From Prochilodus magdalenae (Eukaryota > Chordata > Actinopteri > Characiformes > Prochilodontidae), in the NCBI GenBank assembly GCA_024036415.1, contig JAMWET010003117.1, positions 38,501 through 102,500 of the forward strand: 64,000 nt of DNA, read 5' to 3'. A program made the position numbers and the translations under genes. A model generated the notes under the pieces. That model worked only from the letters and a program-made list of their open reading frames with translations, did not search any database and had not been told where the DNA came from. Shown here in pieces: positions 12,496 through 23,459 of this stretch (its first letter is position 1; each line of letters begins with the position of its first letter).

Positions 12496-13736
12496 TCTTC
12501 TTCTACCAGTCTACTTCTAATACATCACCAACACGGTGACCTGTGGAGTATGTACTTAACACAGTATGGCTTTGATACCTGAATTGGTGCAGTCATTTGG
12601 TCCGGTGTCTGCTCTGCTAGAGCTGACCCAGTCAGCTGTTAGCTCTGTTACTGTGAACTGGAATCCTCTAGCTTTTGCTGGACTGTGGCGCAGCCTGCTT
12701 TCGACTTGCACGTGATGCGTTGCTCATTGTTTGGTCCCGTGTGCAACTTCACATGGATTTGTTTAGCCTAAAAAACACAAAACATATTGAAACGGTTATT
12801 TTTGCATCTGGCTGCATAGAGGCTTGGTGAGTCTGGAGGCTGCTCACTGTGTCATAGGGTTAGTGCTGACACATCCTACACCAGATCACAGCAACGAGTG
12901 TTGACGTGGATCATGTGCATAGCCCAAAAAGGGTGAGTGGAGGCTGTTACTGCAGCCAACGGCGAGCCAACTCTGTTAAAGCGGATCATTTTGGAACATG
13001 ATGTTCAACTATCATACGTGGTTGCGATGTTCAGGTGTGTAGTCATCTAGCTAGCTATTTTACTAGCTTATGCTCTAGCTAGCTTTCTTACAGCGACAGC
13101 AATATCAGAAATATGGCCCATATGATTAGAACCGCTGGGTGGAAACGAGGTTGTTTGAGGATTTTGACCTCCACAGACCGGACTCTGTCTCATCAAATCT
13201 AATTACTCACACACTGAATAGCTCCTTGTGTATCATACGTGTAACAGAGACATCAATGGAACTCAGCCCAAAGGCCCAATTAACATCCCCAACAATGGAG
13301 GCGGACAATATGGCTGTCCCAGGCCGTCTGGTCCAGGATACGGGTGGCTGGCTCTGTCTGGCCTGTCTAGCGGAATGCGTGGATGGCAATGTTAGGGCAA
13401 AAAGTCCTCGCATTCCGGGCGTGGGAACCGGTGGGCTGCTTGGCAGCGGGTCCTTGTTTTTGAATGCCACTCAACAATCTGTCATGAGAGCGAAGTTTAT
13501 AAATAACTTGTCTGCCCCTACAGCAGTCCGTCTTCATGGCAGGATGCTGTCGTGGTTTGGGGAAAAATCGAATGTACCTGGAATTCCGCCTTGTGGTCGT
13601 CACTGTAGCCAACCGTATACGTTTTGCACTGGAGCTCTGAAGCTAATGTAGCTAGCAAGTGTTGGGAGCTTATATGTGCAGTACCAGGCATTTGAACAAG
13701 CCATCCGAAGACACATCAAGTTAAGCAATCCTGAAT
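12496..13736. other. Intronic DNA, nothing recognised
   Basis: Contains a 170-codon open frame at 13139-13651 (+) with no recognisable domain and an overlapping open frame on the other strand. No splice-site-bounded exon is evident. Most likely non-coding. Confidence 0.5.
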
Positions 13737-13990
13737 ATCGTCGCTGTCCTAAGGAAAACATGAATCTCCAAATTTCCAGCTTTGCAGGAAAGGGCAGAAA
13801 AAGAAATTAGGGTTAATGTAAGTCAATGGAACTATTTCTTTATCCAGGCAAATTTGGATCACTGCTGTTAGTCCTTTCATCAGTAAACGTTCACATCGCG
13901 TAACCAGCAGCTCATGCGAACAAACGATGCATTAAAGCATTAGTGCAAAATTTAAAATTAGAGATTAAAATGAAACACGTACACGGTTTC
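13737..13990. mobile_element. PalA palindromic MITE copy
   Basis: Starts ATCGTCGCTGTCCTAAGGAA, carries GTAAGTCAATGGAACTA and a CAGCAGCTCATGCGAACAAA block; the far end is eroded. Confidence 0.78.
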
Positions 13991-14049
13991 AGTGTTTTTG
14001 TTAATTTTGCGTCTTTTTTTCACTAATGCATAATTAAATAGGCTAAATC

Positions 14050-14330
14050 CTACATAGCAAGCAGATCTGGGCCACATCTGGCCATCAGCACTGGTCTGAG
14101 CCAAAGGTGGCCCACATATTTCCCACATGCATTTGGCCCACCTATTTCAAAACAGATCTGGTGATCTGAGACACGGCCCTAATCTGGCGCATATGTGGCC
14201 CACATCTTGCTACCGGGAGCAGTCCACCCAAATGCCATCAACCCATCTGGCAAATGGCCCAGATGAAAATGGGGAATGTGCGTCAGATTTGGGCCAGAAC
14301 AGTTTTGCAGTCTGGGATGTGCTTTCGCTG
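14050..14330. repeat. Dispersed GGCCCACAT-rich repeat
   Basis: A stretch rich in variants of CTGGGCCACATCTGGC and TGGCCCACAT, repeated several times in about 280 bp. It resembles a non-autonomous repeat type seen in fish genomes; class not determined. The 135-codon frame over it is not gene-like. Confidence 0.4.
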
Positions 14331-14456
14331 ATTTTGTGTCTTACTCAGACGAACGCCTCTATTTTACTGTTTTCAGCCGAATCAAACATTTGGTGCATCC
14401 CATGTTCGACAACCACAAACAACCAAAATCCAACCAATCCAAAAATAGAGATACTG

Positions 14457-14687
14457 ATCGTCGCCATCCAACGAAAAACAAGTATCTCCCAAATCACAAC
14501 TTCACAGGAGAGGCCAAAAACCTCATTTAATTGAATGGAAGTCAATGGAACCGGACGTCTTTCCAAGCAGCTCTGGGTAATTTCTGTCGGTCCATTCATC
14601 ATTAAACTTTCACACGGTGTAAACAGCAGGTCATGTGATCAAATGAGACATAAAATGGAGACACGTTTTTCTTTGGACAGCGACGAT
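14457..14687. mobile_element. PalA palindromic MITE, well-preserved copy
   Basis: Left end ATCGTCGCCATCCAACGAAA, right end TTTCTTTGGACAGCGACGAT at 14668-14687; the two ends are complementary over about 35 bp. The interior carries CAATGGAACCGGACG and CATTCATCATTAAACTTTC. Complete length 231 bp, no coding capacity. Flanked by CTG and ATG, so a target duplication is not obvious. Confidence 0.88.
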
Positions 14688-16336
14688 ATGCTTGCTCGTG
14701 TCATGTCTGACAGTGCATACTAGTATCTACATGGACAGAGCGTTTTTACCTGTGAGTGTTTTTTTCCAGGCTGATTACCATTTGAATAAAACACAGCCTA
14801 GAGAAAGGAGGGCAGTAAAGAAGGATTGCGTGGGAGAGAGGTTTTCGTGGGAGAGAGGTTTAAAAGGTTTAGCAGTTAAAACTTCAAGACAGGACATCCA
14901 GATCGCCTTTGGCTCTGAGGGAGTAGGAAAAGCTGAGTGTTAATGATGAGCTGATCAACAGGCCTTCAGCAGTAAACCAAACGTAGCTGATCATACTCGC
15001 TCACTGGTGTACATTCGTAACTGTGTGTGTGTGTGTGGTGCTTCACCTAACAAAACCCTAACCTTCATCTCGCCACTCAAAGAGGCCAATTTCCTCATTT
15101 TCTGAACTGCACACTGACCAGGAATTGTCCTCATGGACAGCATTCCTTAGGGTTTGACTCACCATGGAAAATAAAGGCATGCATTAACAGGCGTTGCTAC
15201 TTTTATGCTGGGAATGCTGACATCTTGACAATTAAAAAAAAAAAGCCATAAAATGTGCAACCATTTAAATCCTGAAATAGGATAAAATATGATGATTCTT
15301 GGGCTGTTGGCATGGATTTGGTGCCAGCCTGTCAGGGAAAATAAGATCATGTAAACAGTATTCATAAAGGAAGTACTCGTGAATTAAATTCATGGCTGGT
15401 ATTAGGAACTGTGTACTTAGGAATTGGCTGCTGATGAGCGTTCCAGAGCTTGGACTGTGTGGAAGAGTCATCAGAATGAAACCTTAAGTCACACAGGACA
15501 GTGGAGTGGGAGGGAAAATGAGGAGTATCAAACTAGATTATAGAAGCGGAGGAAACATGCAGAGACCATCACGGAGAGAAGAGCACTGAACGATACAGAG
15601 GAGAGCGGGAATGTGTAGGTCAGGGTGCTGAGGATGGGCAGGGCAGGAAGCGTGAACGCTTCCAGGTGCCACTGACCGCATTTAAAGCCAGGCCTCCTGT
15701 GCCAACATGTGCTGCAGCCTGCAGGTTTGAAGCAGCGGGGGCACTCCTATACGTGATAACATATAATCTGGTCTTGGGGGATATGGCCACCGTGCTCCAG
15801 CCAAAGCCTCCACCTCTCAGAACTCATAGCTCAGCGGAAACCGGGCCATTAGCAGACCGTTACGGCCAAACATGAAAGCCCTGATTTTCCTGCCTGATAA
15901 AAGGCCGTCCATGGCCCTCAAAGCCAAGTGCTTCCAAGTTCAAAGGGAAAAAGGAAAAGCTCAATAAATAAAGAAAGAATGGCTTTCAAGTGAGAGGTTC
16001 TCTGTAGGAACTTTTCCAAAAGCCCAAAAGTGGAATTCTGTAATTCCCAACAGTCATTAAAGGGCCGAGCAGCTGGTAGAGAGAAAGGGAAGCAGTTGAG
16101 CAGCTGGAGGGAGGAAGAGGGAGATGAAGGAGCTTCGAGTTCCATTATACCTATATGCTCCCGAGAATGTGGAATAGTCTGACCATCTACACGGAGCTTA
16201 TCAGTTCAGTTCCCAAGTCGGACTAATCAGCTCTCTCTGCTGTGCTCTCCAGTTTCAATCTCACAATGACTCCCATGTGCTGGAAGCATTAAAGCTGGAC
16301 TCCCTACTGCTGACCCCGCTTAGCGCAGTTAGCCCC
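14688..16336. other. Intronic DNA, little recognised
   Basis: No exon or RNA gene. A 63-bp motif at 15428-15490 recurs at 18363-18426. Confidence 0.5.
15428..15490 (+). repeat. Short dispersed repeat, copy 1
   Basis: CTGCTGATGAGCGTTCCAGA through GTCATCAGAATGAAACCTTAAG; the same block is present at 18363-18426. Too short to classify. Confidence 0.7.
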
Positions 16337-16720
16337 TGTTCACACCTGGCATTAACATGTATCCCAAGTGGTCCGACTTTAAACCGAGGGCACCGAGTAG
16401 AGTTGGGAATGGGGTTTGTTGGATCTCGTGTATGCATCGTGTTCCAGACATTCAGACCTTCAGGGACACATGTGACCGCATAACATTTGTAGTGTAAATG
16501 CTGAAGTATCCCGATGCGTCCCTGACAGCAAGGACCACCTAATCAACTGCGTCACTTTAGCATTCACCCTGCAAATGCTCTGTTGACTTATGGATCCTTG
16601 ACCACCACCCAGTTGGTTAGGAGCTCCTTTGTGGCTCCCAGGAACTCGTCTGACCAAATGTCATTTGTAATGTGAGTGTAGATGTGTTCTGGTGCCACGT
16701 ATGACCACCTGGTCATCTTT
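16337..16720. repeat. Probable dispersed repeat beginning CTGTTCACACCTGG
   Basis: CTGTTCACACCTGGCATTAA and the following GTCCGACTTTAAACC resemble a class of fish non-autonomous repeats. No terminal repeat could be paired with certainty. Confidence 0.3.
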
Positions 16721-16744
16721 TTCATTTATCTCTCTTTTCTTTCT

Positions 16745-17690
16745 AATGCTGAACACACACTAAACGATTTCCAAGCGATTCTACTGTCGCAGACAAATTT
16801 CCAAAGTCGGAACAGAATCATGACAGAGATGAGACTTGCTAGAGTTGCGTTGCGCTCGCGTCATCTTGATCGTTGAGTGTAAGGTGGTCAGGATTGCAGG
16901 TTTGAGTCAGTCTGTTCGTCGTCCTGGCGTTCCGATAAAATCAGTCGTGTTTAATATTATCGTAAGTCGTAGGTCTTGGTTCACGCAAATGGTGACGTCA
17001 ACCAATAGGAGAGCTCTTAAGCTCCAAACGGGAAGCCGTGAGCCAAGTACAGGAATGTCTGGCGGGGATTCGACATGGAGGGGAGTCTGGTAAGGGCCCA
17101 GAAACCGCGGTTCTCCTGGACTGTTCAGAAAGAGGAGAAGCTGGTGGAGCTGTGGAGTGAACCGGAGTGCCTCTGTGACATATCTTCCCATTTCTACCAC
17201 GACAGAGTGGAAAAGCGAAACAGGTGGACAGAAACTGCTGAAGCCCTCGAAATCCCCGGGGCTAACGCAAGCCCGAGTCATGGGCCCGAGTCGTCACGAC
17301 CGTAAACACATCCAGGAGTTCATTAACACGCCGAGATGTGCAGTACACAGTCCGGTTCTAAATCACGCTGGGTTTAAAGCTATGTACATGTTATCCCATC
17401 TTATGACGAAGGGTAGTTATGCTATGCTAAAGCTAACTAGCTAGCTAGCTAAAACACTGCCGAAGGGGGCTATAATGTTTACATTAGCCTACCAGCGAGC
17501 ATGATGGGAAATAATCTCAAAATCTAGTTGCAGTCTTGTAAATAGTGACTCTGCAGGATTCCCAGTCTTTGCAAAATCACAGGCTGTGACTAAAAGTCTG
17601 TGACTGGTCTTTAGATGTGAGAGGGCATCAGACTGTTAAATGTCTTTTCAGAGTCTTCTAGTGTATGGTCTAGTGTAAGTTGCATTAGCA
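16745..17690 (+). mobile_element. Probable PIF/Harbinger-type non-autonomous element
   Basis: A MADF-domain frame (17075-17305) is flanked by about 330 and 390 bp of non-coding sequence. The possible ends AACACACACTAAACGATTTC (about 16750) and CTAGTGTATGGTCTAGTGTA (about 17670) look like decayed inverted repeats, carrying ACACACTAA and its partial complement. No transposase is present. Class is inferred from the MADF frame; ends are approximate. Confidence 0.55.
17075..17305 (+). pseudogene. MADF/Myb-like domain fragment of Harbinger type
   Basis: 76 codons from an ATG. Residues 11-55 read RFSWTVQKEEKLVELWSEPE then CLCDISSHFYHDRVEKRNRW and TETAEALEIPG. This fits the MADF fold: an initial Trp, EEKLVELW helix, CLxDxxxxxYHxR and a helix with W-x3-A-x2-L. 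Such proteins are the second, DNA-binding product of PIF/Harbinger transposons, and some have become host genes. After EIPG the frame leaves the domain, while an overlapping frame stays open to 17444, which suggests a frameshift. No introns or promoter seen, so I judge it a relic. Confidence 0.68.
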
Positions 17691-17699
17691 ATCCATGCA

Positions 17700-19743
17700 G
17701 CCTAAACACGACTAGTGGCTCATACAAGAACGTGTGCAAGGACGGCACATGAACGCATTGATCTCTGAAAGCCTTATAACTGGAGCTCAGGAAAAATGTC
17801 TATGTAGTCTGCTTAAGAGTCTGTTTCCTGGAAACCTGGAACACATTATCAAATGGCGGTTCTCCTGAATACACACTCTCCATCAAAGCACACAAAAAAC
17901 CCCAAGACTGATAATTACACACCTTGGAAAACAATGATTAGAGGGAGGGTCCAGGGTGGAGATAAAGCTGGCCTGAAATGCTCCAACCGGAGTTGGACCA
18001 GGAGGGGGAAGCTGTCTTTTCATCATTTAACGTCAACGGCACATCTTCACGACTGTAAAGAGACATGTCCATTGAAATGAATTACATTACTAGGCCACTA
18101 TCATATCGGTAGCCAGGTTTCCATGTTGACCCCCCCGAATTACAAGATGGTGGGACAGTGCAAAATGCAAGACAGTACACATACATGTCTGTACACAAGA
18201 TTTTTTTTTTCTTTAGTCGGCTTACTCTCTAACATTCCTGTTGTACATTTATCTTATCAAAGAAAAACATGTTTTCTTGCCTGATTGGTCCACTGGTGTC
18301 CGCTGCCCCCTGGTATGCTACTGAAATGTGGGCATTGTTTTCTGTTTTCACACATACTCATGTCTGCTGATGAGCATTCCAGAGCGAGGAGTATATGGAA
18401 GAGTCATCAGAATGAACCCTTAAGTCAGGGATACACATTCTCGCTCTTTGCTGACAGCTCATAGTGCATGTTTGAATTACCCATCACATACAAAGACAAC
18501 CATACAGCGTACTCGCCCTCCGTCCGATCGTGACACGGGTGCTCAGACTGCATGTGAGGCACAGCCCGTACAGACAGCTCAGCTCTGCCTACAGGCGATT
18601 TCCAATAAAGACGTTTCATCCAAAACAACACGCTGCGCGCCCGAGTCCTGAGCAACACCACTGGCTCAATATCAAATGACACCCGCTGCTTCCTAAGTAG
18701 TGGCTCCTGCAACCAGCTGTGCGTTATAGGTCTAATACACAGCCATTTGGGCTTCAGCCATGTGTTCAGCATTTCATACTGGACTAACGTTTTGGTGTAG
18801 AAGGAGGGGGCGGTTTGGGGTTAAACCAAGTGTGCTACACCAGCTTTGCTAACTGTACACTGCACTGAAACTGAAGACCAGGCGAACTACAAAGACGATA
18901 TAACAATATCAGTGTACAGTCTGCACATACGGACCCTGGCACTCATGGAAGCGGCTGTGTAAGAGCAGTAGCTTGCTCAAGCTGTGAGACAAGCCACCAT
19001 CTGCTCAATCAGTGCTTGGGCAGGTAATCAGACATGGCTTCCCCTCTCACGATGCACAGCAAACGGTGCCAGAGGAAGCTGAATCAGGCCCGATCTTGAA
19101 ATTCAGTCGGCATGTACAGGTAATAGCTTCGGTTCTGATCAGTCACTCTGATCACCACATGGCACGTTTAAAGCATCAGGCTAAGGGGAAGCAAGTGACC
19201 ACACAAATAAAGTGGTCAGGGTCAGGGTCAGGGTAAATGTCAAAGGTCATGGCCGGCATCTTGGCTGTATCTGTGTTGCCATGACGCTGTGGAGGTCAGG
19301 CTGGTCAGGCTGTTGTAAAATGGTTATGTCCTCAGAGCAGCTTTGCCTGGGGTTGCAGACGTTGCCATCGTTAAACAGCACAGCCGTTTACAGGGTCTGC
19401 TAGCGCTGCTGTTGAGTATTCACGTCCTGGTCCTGGGCAGAGAAAAGGATGAACGTGTGTCTGTTTGTTTGATTGCTTACATGATAATTCATTCATTAAA
19501 AAGGCCATTGTTTATCGAGGGAGATCGGATCCTCAAAGCCTCCGTCATAGCACTTTGACCCTACGGCAGAATCGAAGCTTGGTGAATGTAACGGATGTGA
19601 ATGCTAAGCCCGTTTCCAATCGTCTGTTTATTTCTCCAATTAAAAAAAAAAGACTTTGTGTACGTGTGAGATTCTACCAGCCGAAAATTCTAATGCATGT
19701 AAATGCTGGAAGGCTGATTAACCAACCTCCTGTTTCTCTATAG
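17700..19743. other. Intronic DNA up to the exon, nothing recognised
   Basis: No further exon seen; the pyrimidine tract and acceptor before 19744 mark the end. A tandem GGTCAGGGTCAGGGTCAGGG run lies near 19213. Confidence 0.5.
18363..18426 (+). repeat. Short dispersed repeat, copy 2
   Basis: Second copy of the 15428-15490 block, with several substitutions. Confidence 0.7.
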
Positions 19744-19877
19744 GGCATGGCGTTCTCCCTGGAGGAACGGCAGCAGTTGGGGATTCATGGCCTCCTGCCA
19801 CCCGCCTTCCTCAGCCAGGATGTCCAGCTGCTGCGGGTCCTTCGCAACTACGAGCTCAAGAAGGACGACCTGGACAG
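19744..19877 (+). CDS. me3: Malic enzyme exon (N-terminal domain), ME3-like
   Basis: Internal coding exon of NADP-dependent malic enzyme, which oxidatively decarboxylates malate to pyruvate and makes NADPH; ME3 is the mitochondrial form. The exon follows a pyrimidine-rich acceptor ending TAG at 19741-19743, opens in phase 0 with [20 protein letters not shown], and ends with two bases of an Arg codon before GTGAGA. The 44 complete residues align without gaps to the malic-enzyme N-terminal domain. [10 protein letters not shown] matches ME3 better than ME1 (FNSQEIQVLR) or ME2 (IETQDIQALR). The position of human ME2 Glu59, needed for fumarate activation, is Leu here, as in ME3, while the Arg matching ME2 Arg67 is kept. 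No stop or frameshift. The preceding exon, with the mitochondrial targeting peptide, is not in the window. Paralogue choice is from remembered family sequences. Confidence 0.92.
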
Positions 19878-20146
19878 GTGAGAAAACACAAGAAGAATCA
19901 TTCAAGGTCTTTTAAACATACAGGGGATGTTTGATTATCAACGGTTCTCAGGTTAAACTCCATGGCCAAAAGTATGTGGACACCCAAAAGTTACCTTTTT
20001 AAGAGACTATGATGGCTGCCAAGTTTTTGCCGCCATTGTGTCAGGCAACAAACATCGCTGCTCTCGTACTGAGGCGCCGATGTGGGTAATTAGCACATCC
20101 TACATATACTTTTAATGCTGGTAACGTTTTCTAATAAGGACATGTG

Positions 20147-20330
20147 CCAGCTTCATGTTTGAATTTTCCCATTCCACCTTAAATGGGGCTGCAGCTACAG
20201 TCTCCAAAGTGTTACAGTAATGATATACCGGGGTAACTAACTGTAGCAAATAGGAAGCCGATTGTTATAGCCACAATATAAATGCTGCACCATTTAAGGT
20301 GGAATGAGAAGATGATGGTGAATAAGAACT
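20147..20330. mobile_element. Small palindromic MITE (Pal2 family)
   Basis: The left half has CCAGCTTCATG and CCCATTCCACCTTAAAT; the right half has ATTTAAGGTGGAATGAGAAG. Related sequences lie at 31479-31607 and 37609-37700. Non-coding. Confidence 0.65.
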
Positions 20331-20639
20331 TAATTTCAGCATTTTAGTTTTAATAAGGATAAGGAGTTATAATCCTACTGGTAGGACATTTTAACCAGAA
20401 TTCATCTTTCTACGTCGTCTGAATGGTGCTTTGGTGCCACCAAATTCAAGCTGCTGCTTTAATATGCCAACAACGGAACAGGCACCCCTATAGCCAGCGT
20501 GTCATATGTCCATTCTGGACTGCTGTAGCATGGGCATCCCACCATGGCAGCCTCCATTAGTAGACGACCCGCTCTCTTGTGCATATGACTGACTCATTTT
20601 AAGATAATGAGAACACAGTGATATCATGCTCCTCCGTTC

Positions 20640-21320
20640 CTGTTAGCAGTCCCTAGTCTTCCGGGAATGTTGAAACATGGCTCCTCGGCCCCACTTTTAG
20701 TATTGAGCGAGATCAGACACTCGTGGTAGGTGAAAAGGCCTGGCTCACGGTTAGCATTCCAGTTCAGCGTGCATGGCTTGGATTGGTTTAGGGTTCTCAT
20801 ACTGTCTTTCCCTTTGGGCACTGTACTGAAACAGGCATGTGCAAAGCACTGCCACAGTGGTGGGAGCACACAGATCTCTAGAATGTCCATGTATTCTGTA
20901 GTGTGAAGGTTTCCCATCACTGCAGCTACGGGGGTCCGAACTATGGAACCAGCCCCAAGCATTATTCCTGCTCTAGCCTACTTTACACCCAGCACTATGC
21001 TTTCGGTTAAGTAGTGTCCTCCTTGGCATCTACTGATCTCAGTTTCATCAATCAGACTGCCAGATGGTGAAACATGATTCATACCAGAACATTCAGAACG
21101 GTTTTCCACTGCTCCAGAGCCAGGACATGCACAAGGACTGGATAAGGTATTTGGTTGGCCTGCCGCTGCGGGACGCAGAATAGCAACCACCAAAAGATGT
21201 GATGCTCCCGCCCTGCGACACTGCTTGTTTACGTTGTGTGAGGGCTCCAGGTGAGTCATTTGAAGTTGGAAACGATTAGCAATGAATGGCATAAGCCATG
21301 GGATTCCCTGTGAATACAAA
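20640..21320 (-). mobile_element. Degenerate Tc1/mariner transposase relic (family E)
   Basis: On the minus strand the order of remembered Tc1 blocks is kept: near 21250-21100 a region corresponding to the W-x-S-D-E segment (CTCTGGAGCAGTGGAAAACC then CATCTGGCAGTCTGAT), then ACATTCTAGAGATCTGTG with CTCCCACCACTGTGGCAGTG (about 20900-20850), then GTGAGCCAGGCCTTTTC (about 20740). Many stops and indels; no frame is intact. The related N-terminal end of the same family is at 42122-42442. Confidence 0.6.
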
Positions 21321-21415
21321 TTTCCACAGGGATGTGAGCTCAGGGCTGCCGAAACCACCGAAGTGTAAACTTCAGTGACATGAAAGCCAGCTTTAGCTGC
21401 TCCGTCTGTGGCCTA

Positions 21416-22250
21416 GTTGCGTTGGAGGTTTCAAAAATGTTTCCTGAAAGTTGAAATCCTTCAGATTCAGCCTCTGTTGTCTGTGCCGATGAATGGAGTT
21501 GAGCGGTGTGCCATACTGAGACGGTGTGATCAGCCTACAGGTACGCGTCTTTACAGTCAGAGTGCTAGATGGCGGCCATTCTGCTGCTTTAACCAGTTTA
21601 TAAAAAATTATAATCTGTAATGATGTGTAATGAGTTTAATTTCATTCGTTTTAAACAATCAAACTTAAACTTAAATCAGTTTGTGTCTGCCTCCAGTGTC
21701 TAGGTCATGTCTTCCTCCTCTCCCTCTTACATTAGCTGGCTAAAACTGGCTAAAATAAATAACGATGACTCTGTCGGCTACACTGGTTGATTAATACAGG
21801 ACCTATTAAGGACGTCTGACTGTAGAAACAGCTTGTTTTATTCAAGTTTGGAAAGTAATATATCCGAGTTTATACCCATGTTATTACTGCTTGATCTTGT
21901 TCTTATAAATATCTAGAATTTATTTTTATATAAAAATAGAAAAGTGCCTCTCCTGAAGAAATGTGGAGTGGTTGTGCGGCTTAAATGGTTTCGCAGTCAC
22001 TATGGGGGGAACGAGGGATGTATAAACAACAGAGGAGTCCAGGTCAGTGTGGCTATAGATTGGAGTTTGAGGATCTGCTTTCACTGAGTACATGCAAGTA
22101 GGTAGAGGAGACAGTAGGGTTTGGGCGGGGCATAAATGGCACTTTACAAAGCTCAGTAGAGCAGTAGGTGGGCATGCATGTTTGCATGTGTGTAAATGAC
22201 GCACGGCTGCATTCGTATTGTGTTGGGCTGGGATGAAGTGTCAGTATACC
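21416..22250. other. Intronic DNA, nothing recognised
   Basis: AT-rich, no exon, no assigned repeat. Confidence 0.5.
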
Positions 22251-22415
22251 ATATATCAACACTCAGTGTCCCTTTAATTAGCTCCACGTGGCATATAGGA
22301 GCCCCCTGCAGGACTACAGTTGCAGTTTGTTGCCCATCTGATTCACTGTATACTGTATTACCCTGTTCTTCAATGGTCAGGACCCCCACAGGACCACCAC
22401 AGAGCAGGTATGATG

Positions 22416-22770
22416 TGGGTGGTGGATCATTCTCAGCACTGCAGTGACACTGACATGGTGATGATGTGAGTGGATCAGACACAGCAGTGCTGCTGGAGTG
22501 TTGAGACACTGTGTCCACTCACTGTCCACTCTATTAGACACTCCTACCTTGCTGGTCCACCTTGTAGATGGACAGTCAGAGACGATAGCTCATCTGCTGC
22601 TGCACAGTGCAGTGCTGGTCATCCTCTCTGGTCGTCCTTCATCAGTCCAGCAGGGACTCTGAGGAGCACCGCTGGCCACTCCGGCAGCACTGCTGTGTCT
22701 GATCCACTCACACCAGCACCACACACACTACATCAGTGTCACTGTGGTGCTGAGAATGACCCACCACCCA
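22416..22770. mobile_element. Non-autonomous inverted-repeat element common in otophysan fish
   Basis: Left arm 22416-22498 (TGGGTGGTGGATCATTCTCA, then CAGTGACACTGACATGGTGA) is complementary to the right arm at about 22672-22770 (ending TGAGAATGACCCACCACCCA). The centre carries ACAGTCAGAGACGATAGCTC. Each arm is about 85-95 bp with a 170-bp loop. I recognise the arm sequence from characin and catfish genomes; the superfamily is uncertain. Confidence 0.8.
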
Positions 22771-22799
22771 CAGGATCATTGGAGAGTTCTCTCTTCCGA

Positions 22800-23450
22800 A
22801 GCATATGTTGCGGCAGCTATTGAATCCACAGGGTGGTCTTGGTGGTCAGAATGAAGAGATGTGGTTAGACCACTGTTAGCTTTAGTAACAGCACTTTTCC
22901 AGAAAATCTACCTTCTGTTTCTATGGCGCTTTCTCAAATTCCTGACTGCCACTCTCTTTTCCCATGCCCTGCCCATACCTCTGGCATTCCGTCCTCGGGA
23001 GCTTTTGCCTTGAATGCCTGTAGGCCCTAACAGTTATGACATCCCTGTCGTTTTACAGCCCCGCTTTCTGTTTGCATTACCGTCTGTGTTTTGATTTCTT
23101 AGACCGTCAACGGCAGCTGTGACTGGACGAGGTCACTTTCCGAGCCAGCCCCCTTTCCATCAGCACGCACGGCATCCATTCTTTAAATAGCCCCGGCGTC
23201 ACAGGCCTTCAGAGCTGTTTTGATCCCGCTGATGAGCTTTGGGCCATGCGCCAGCTTTTTTTTGTACCGCAGTTATTGTTTTTAGGATGGAATTCAGAAG
23301 TTCTTATGAGAAACATTTTCCGTTAGCTTCCTGTGTGTCCCCTGTGCAGACTGTAAAGCCTGATTTTTTTTTTCTCTGTCGTTCTTTCCTAAACCCTCCG
23401 GTGCTCTCCAGTGAGCCCACTGTTATATAACAACACTACCTTAGCATTGC
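22800..23450. other. Intronic DNA, nothing recognised
   Basis: Pyrimidine-rich patches but no exon or assigned repeat. Confidence 0.5.
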
Positions 23451-23459
23451 ATTCCACAT

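Noticed and set aside
13139..13651. 170-codon frame as a single-exon gene
   Set aside because: No recognisable domain, overlapping open frames on the other strand, no supporting signals; length can occur by chance in 64 kb.
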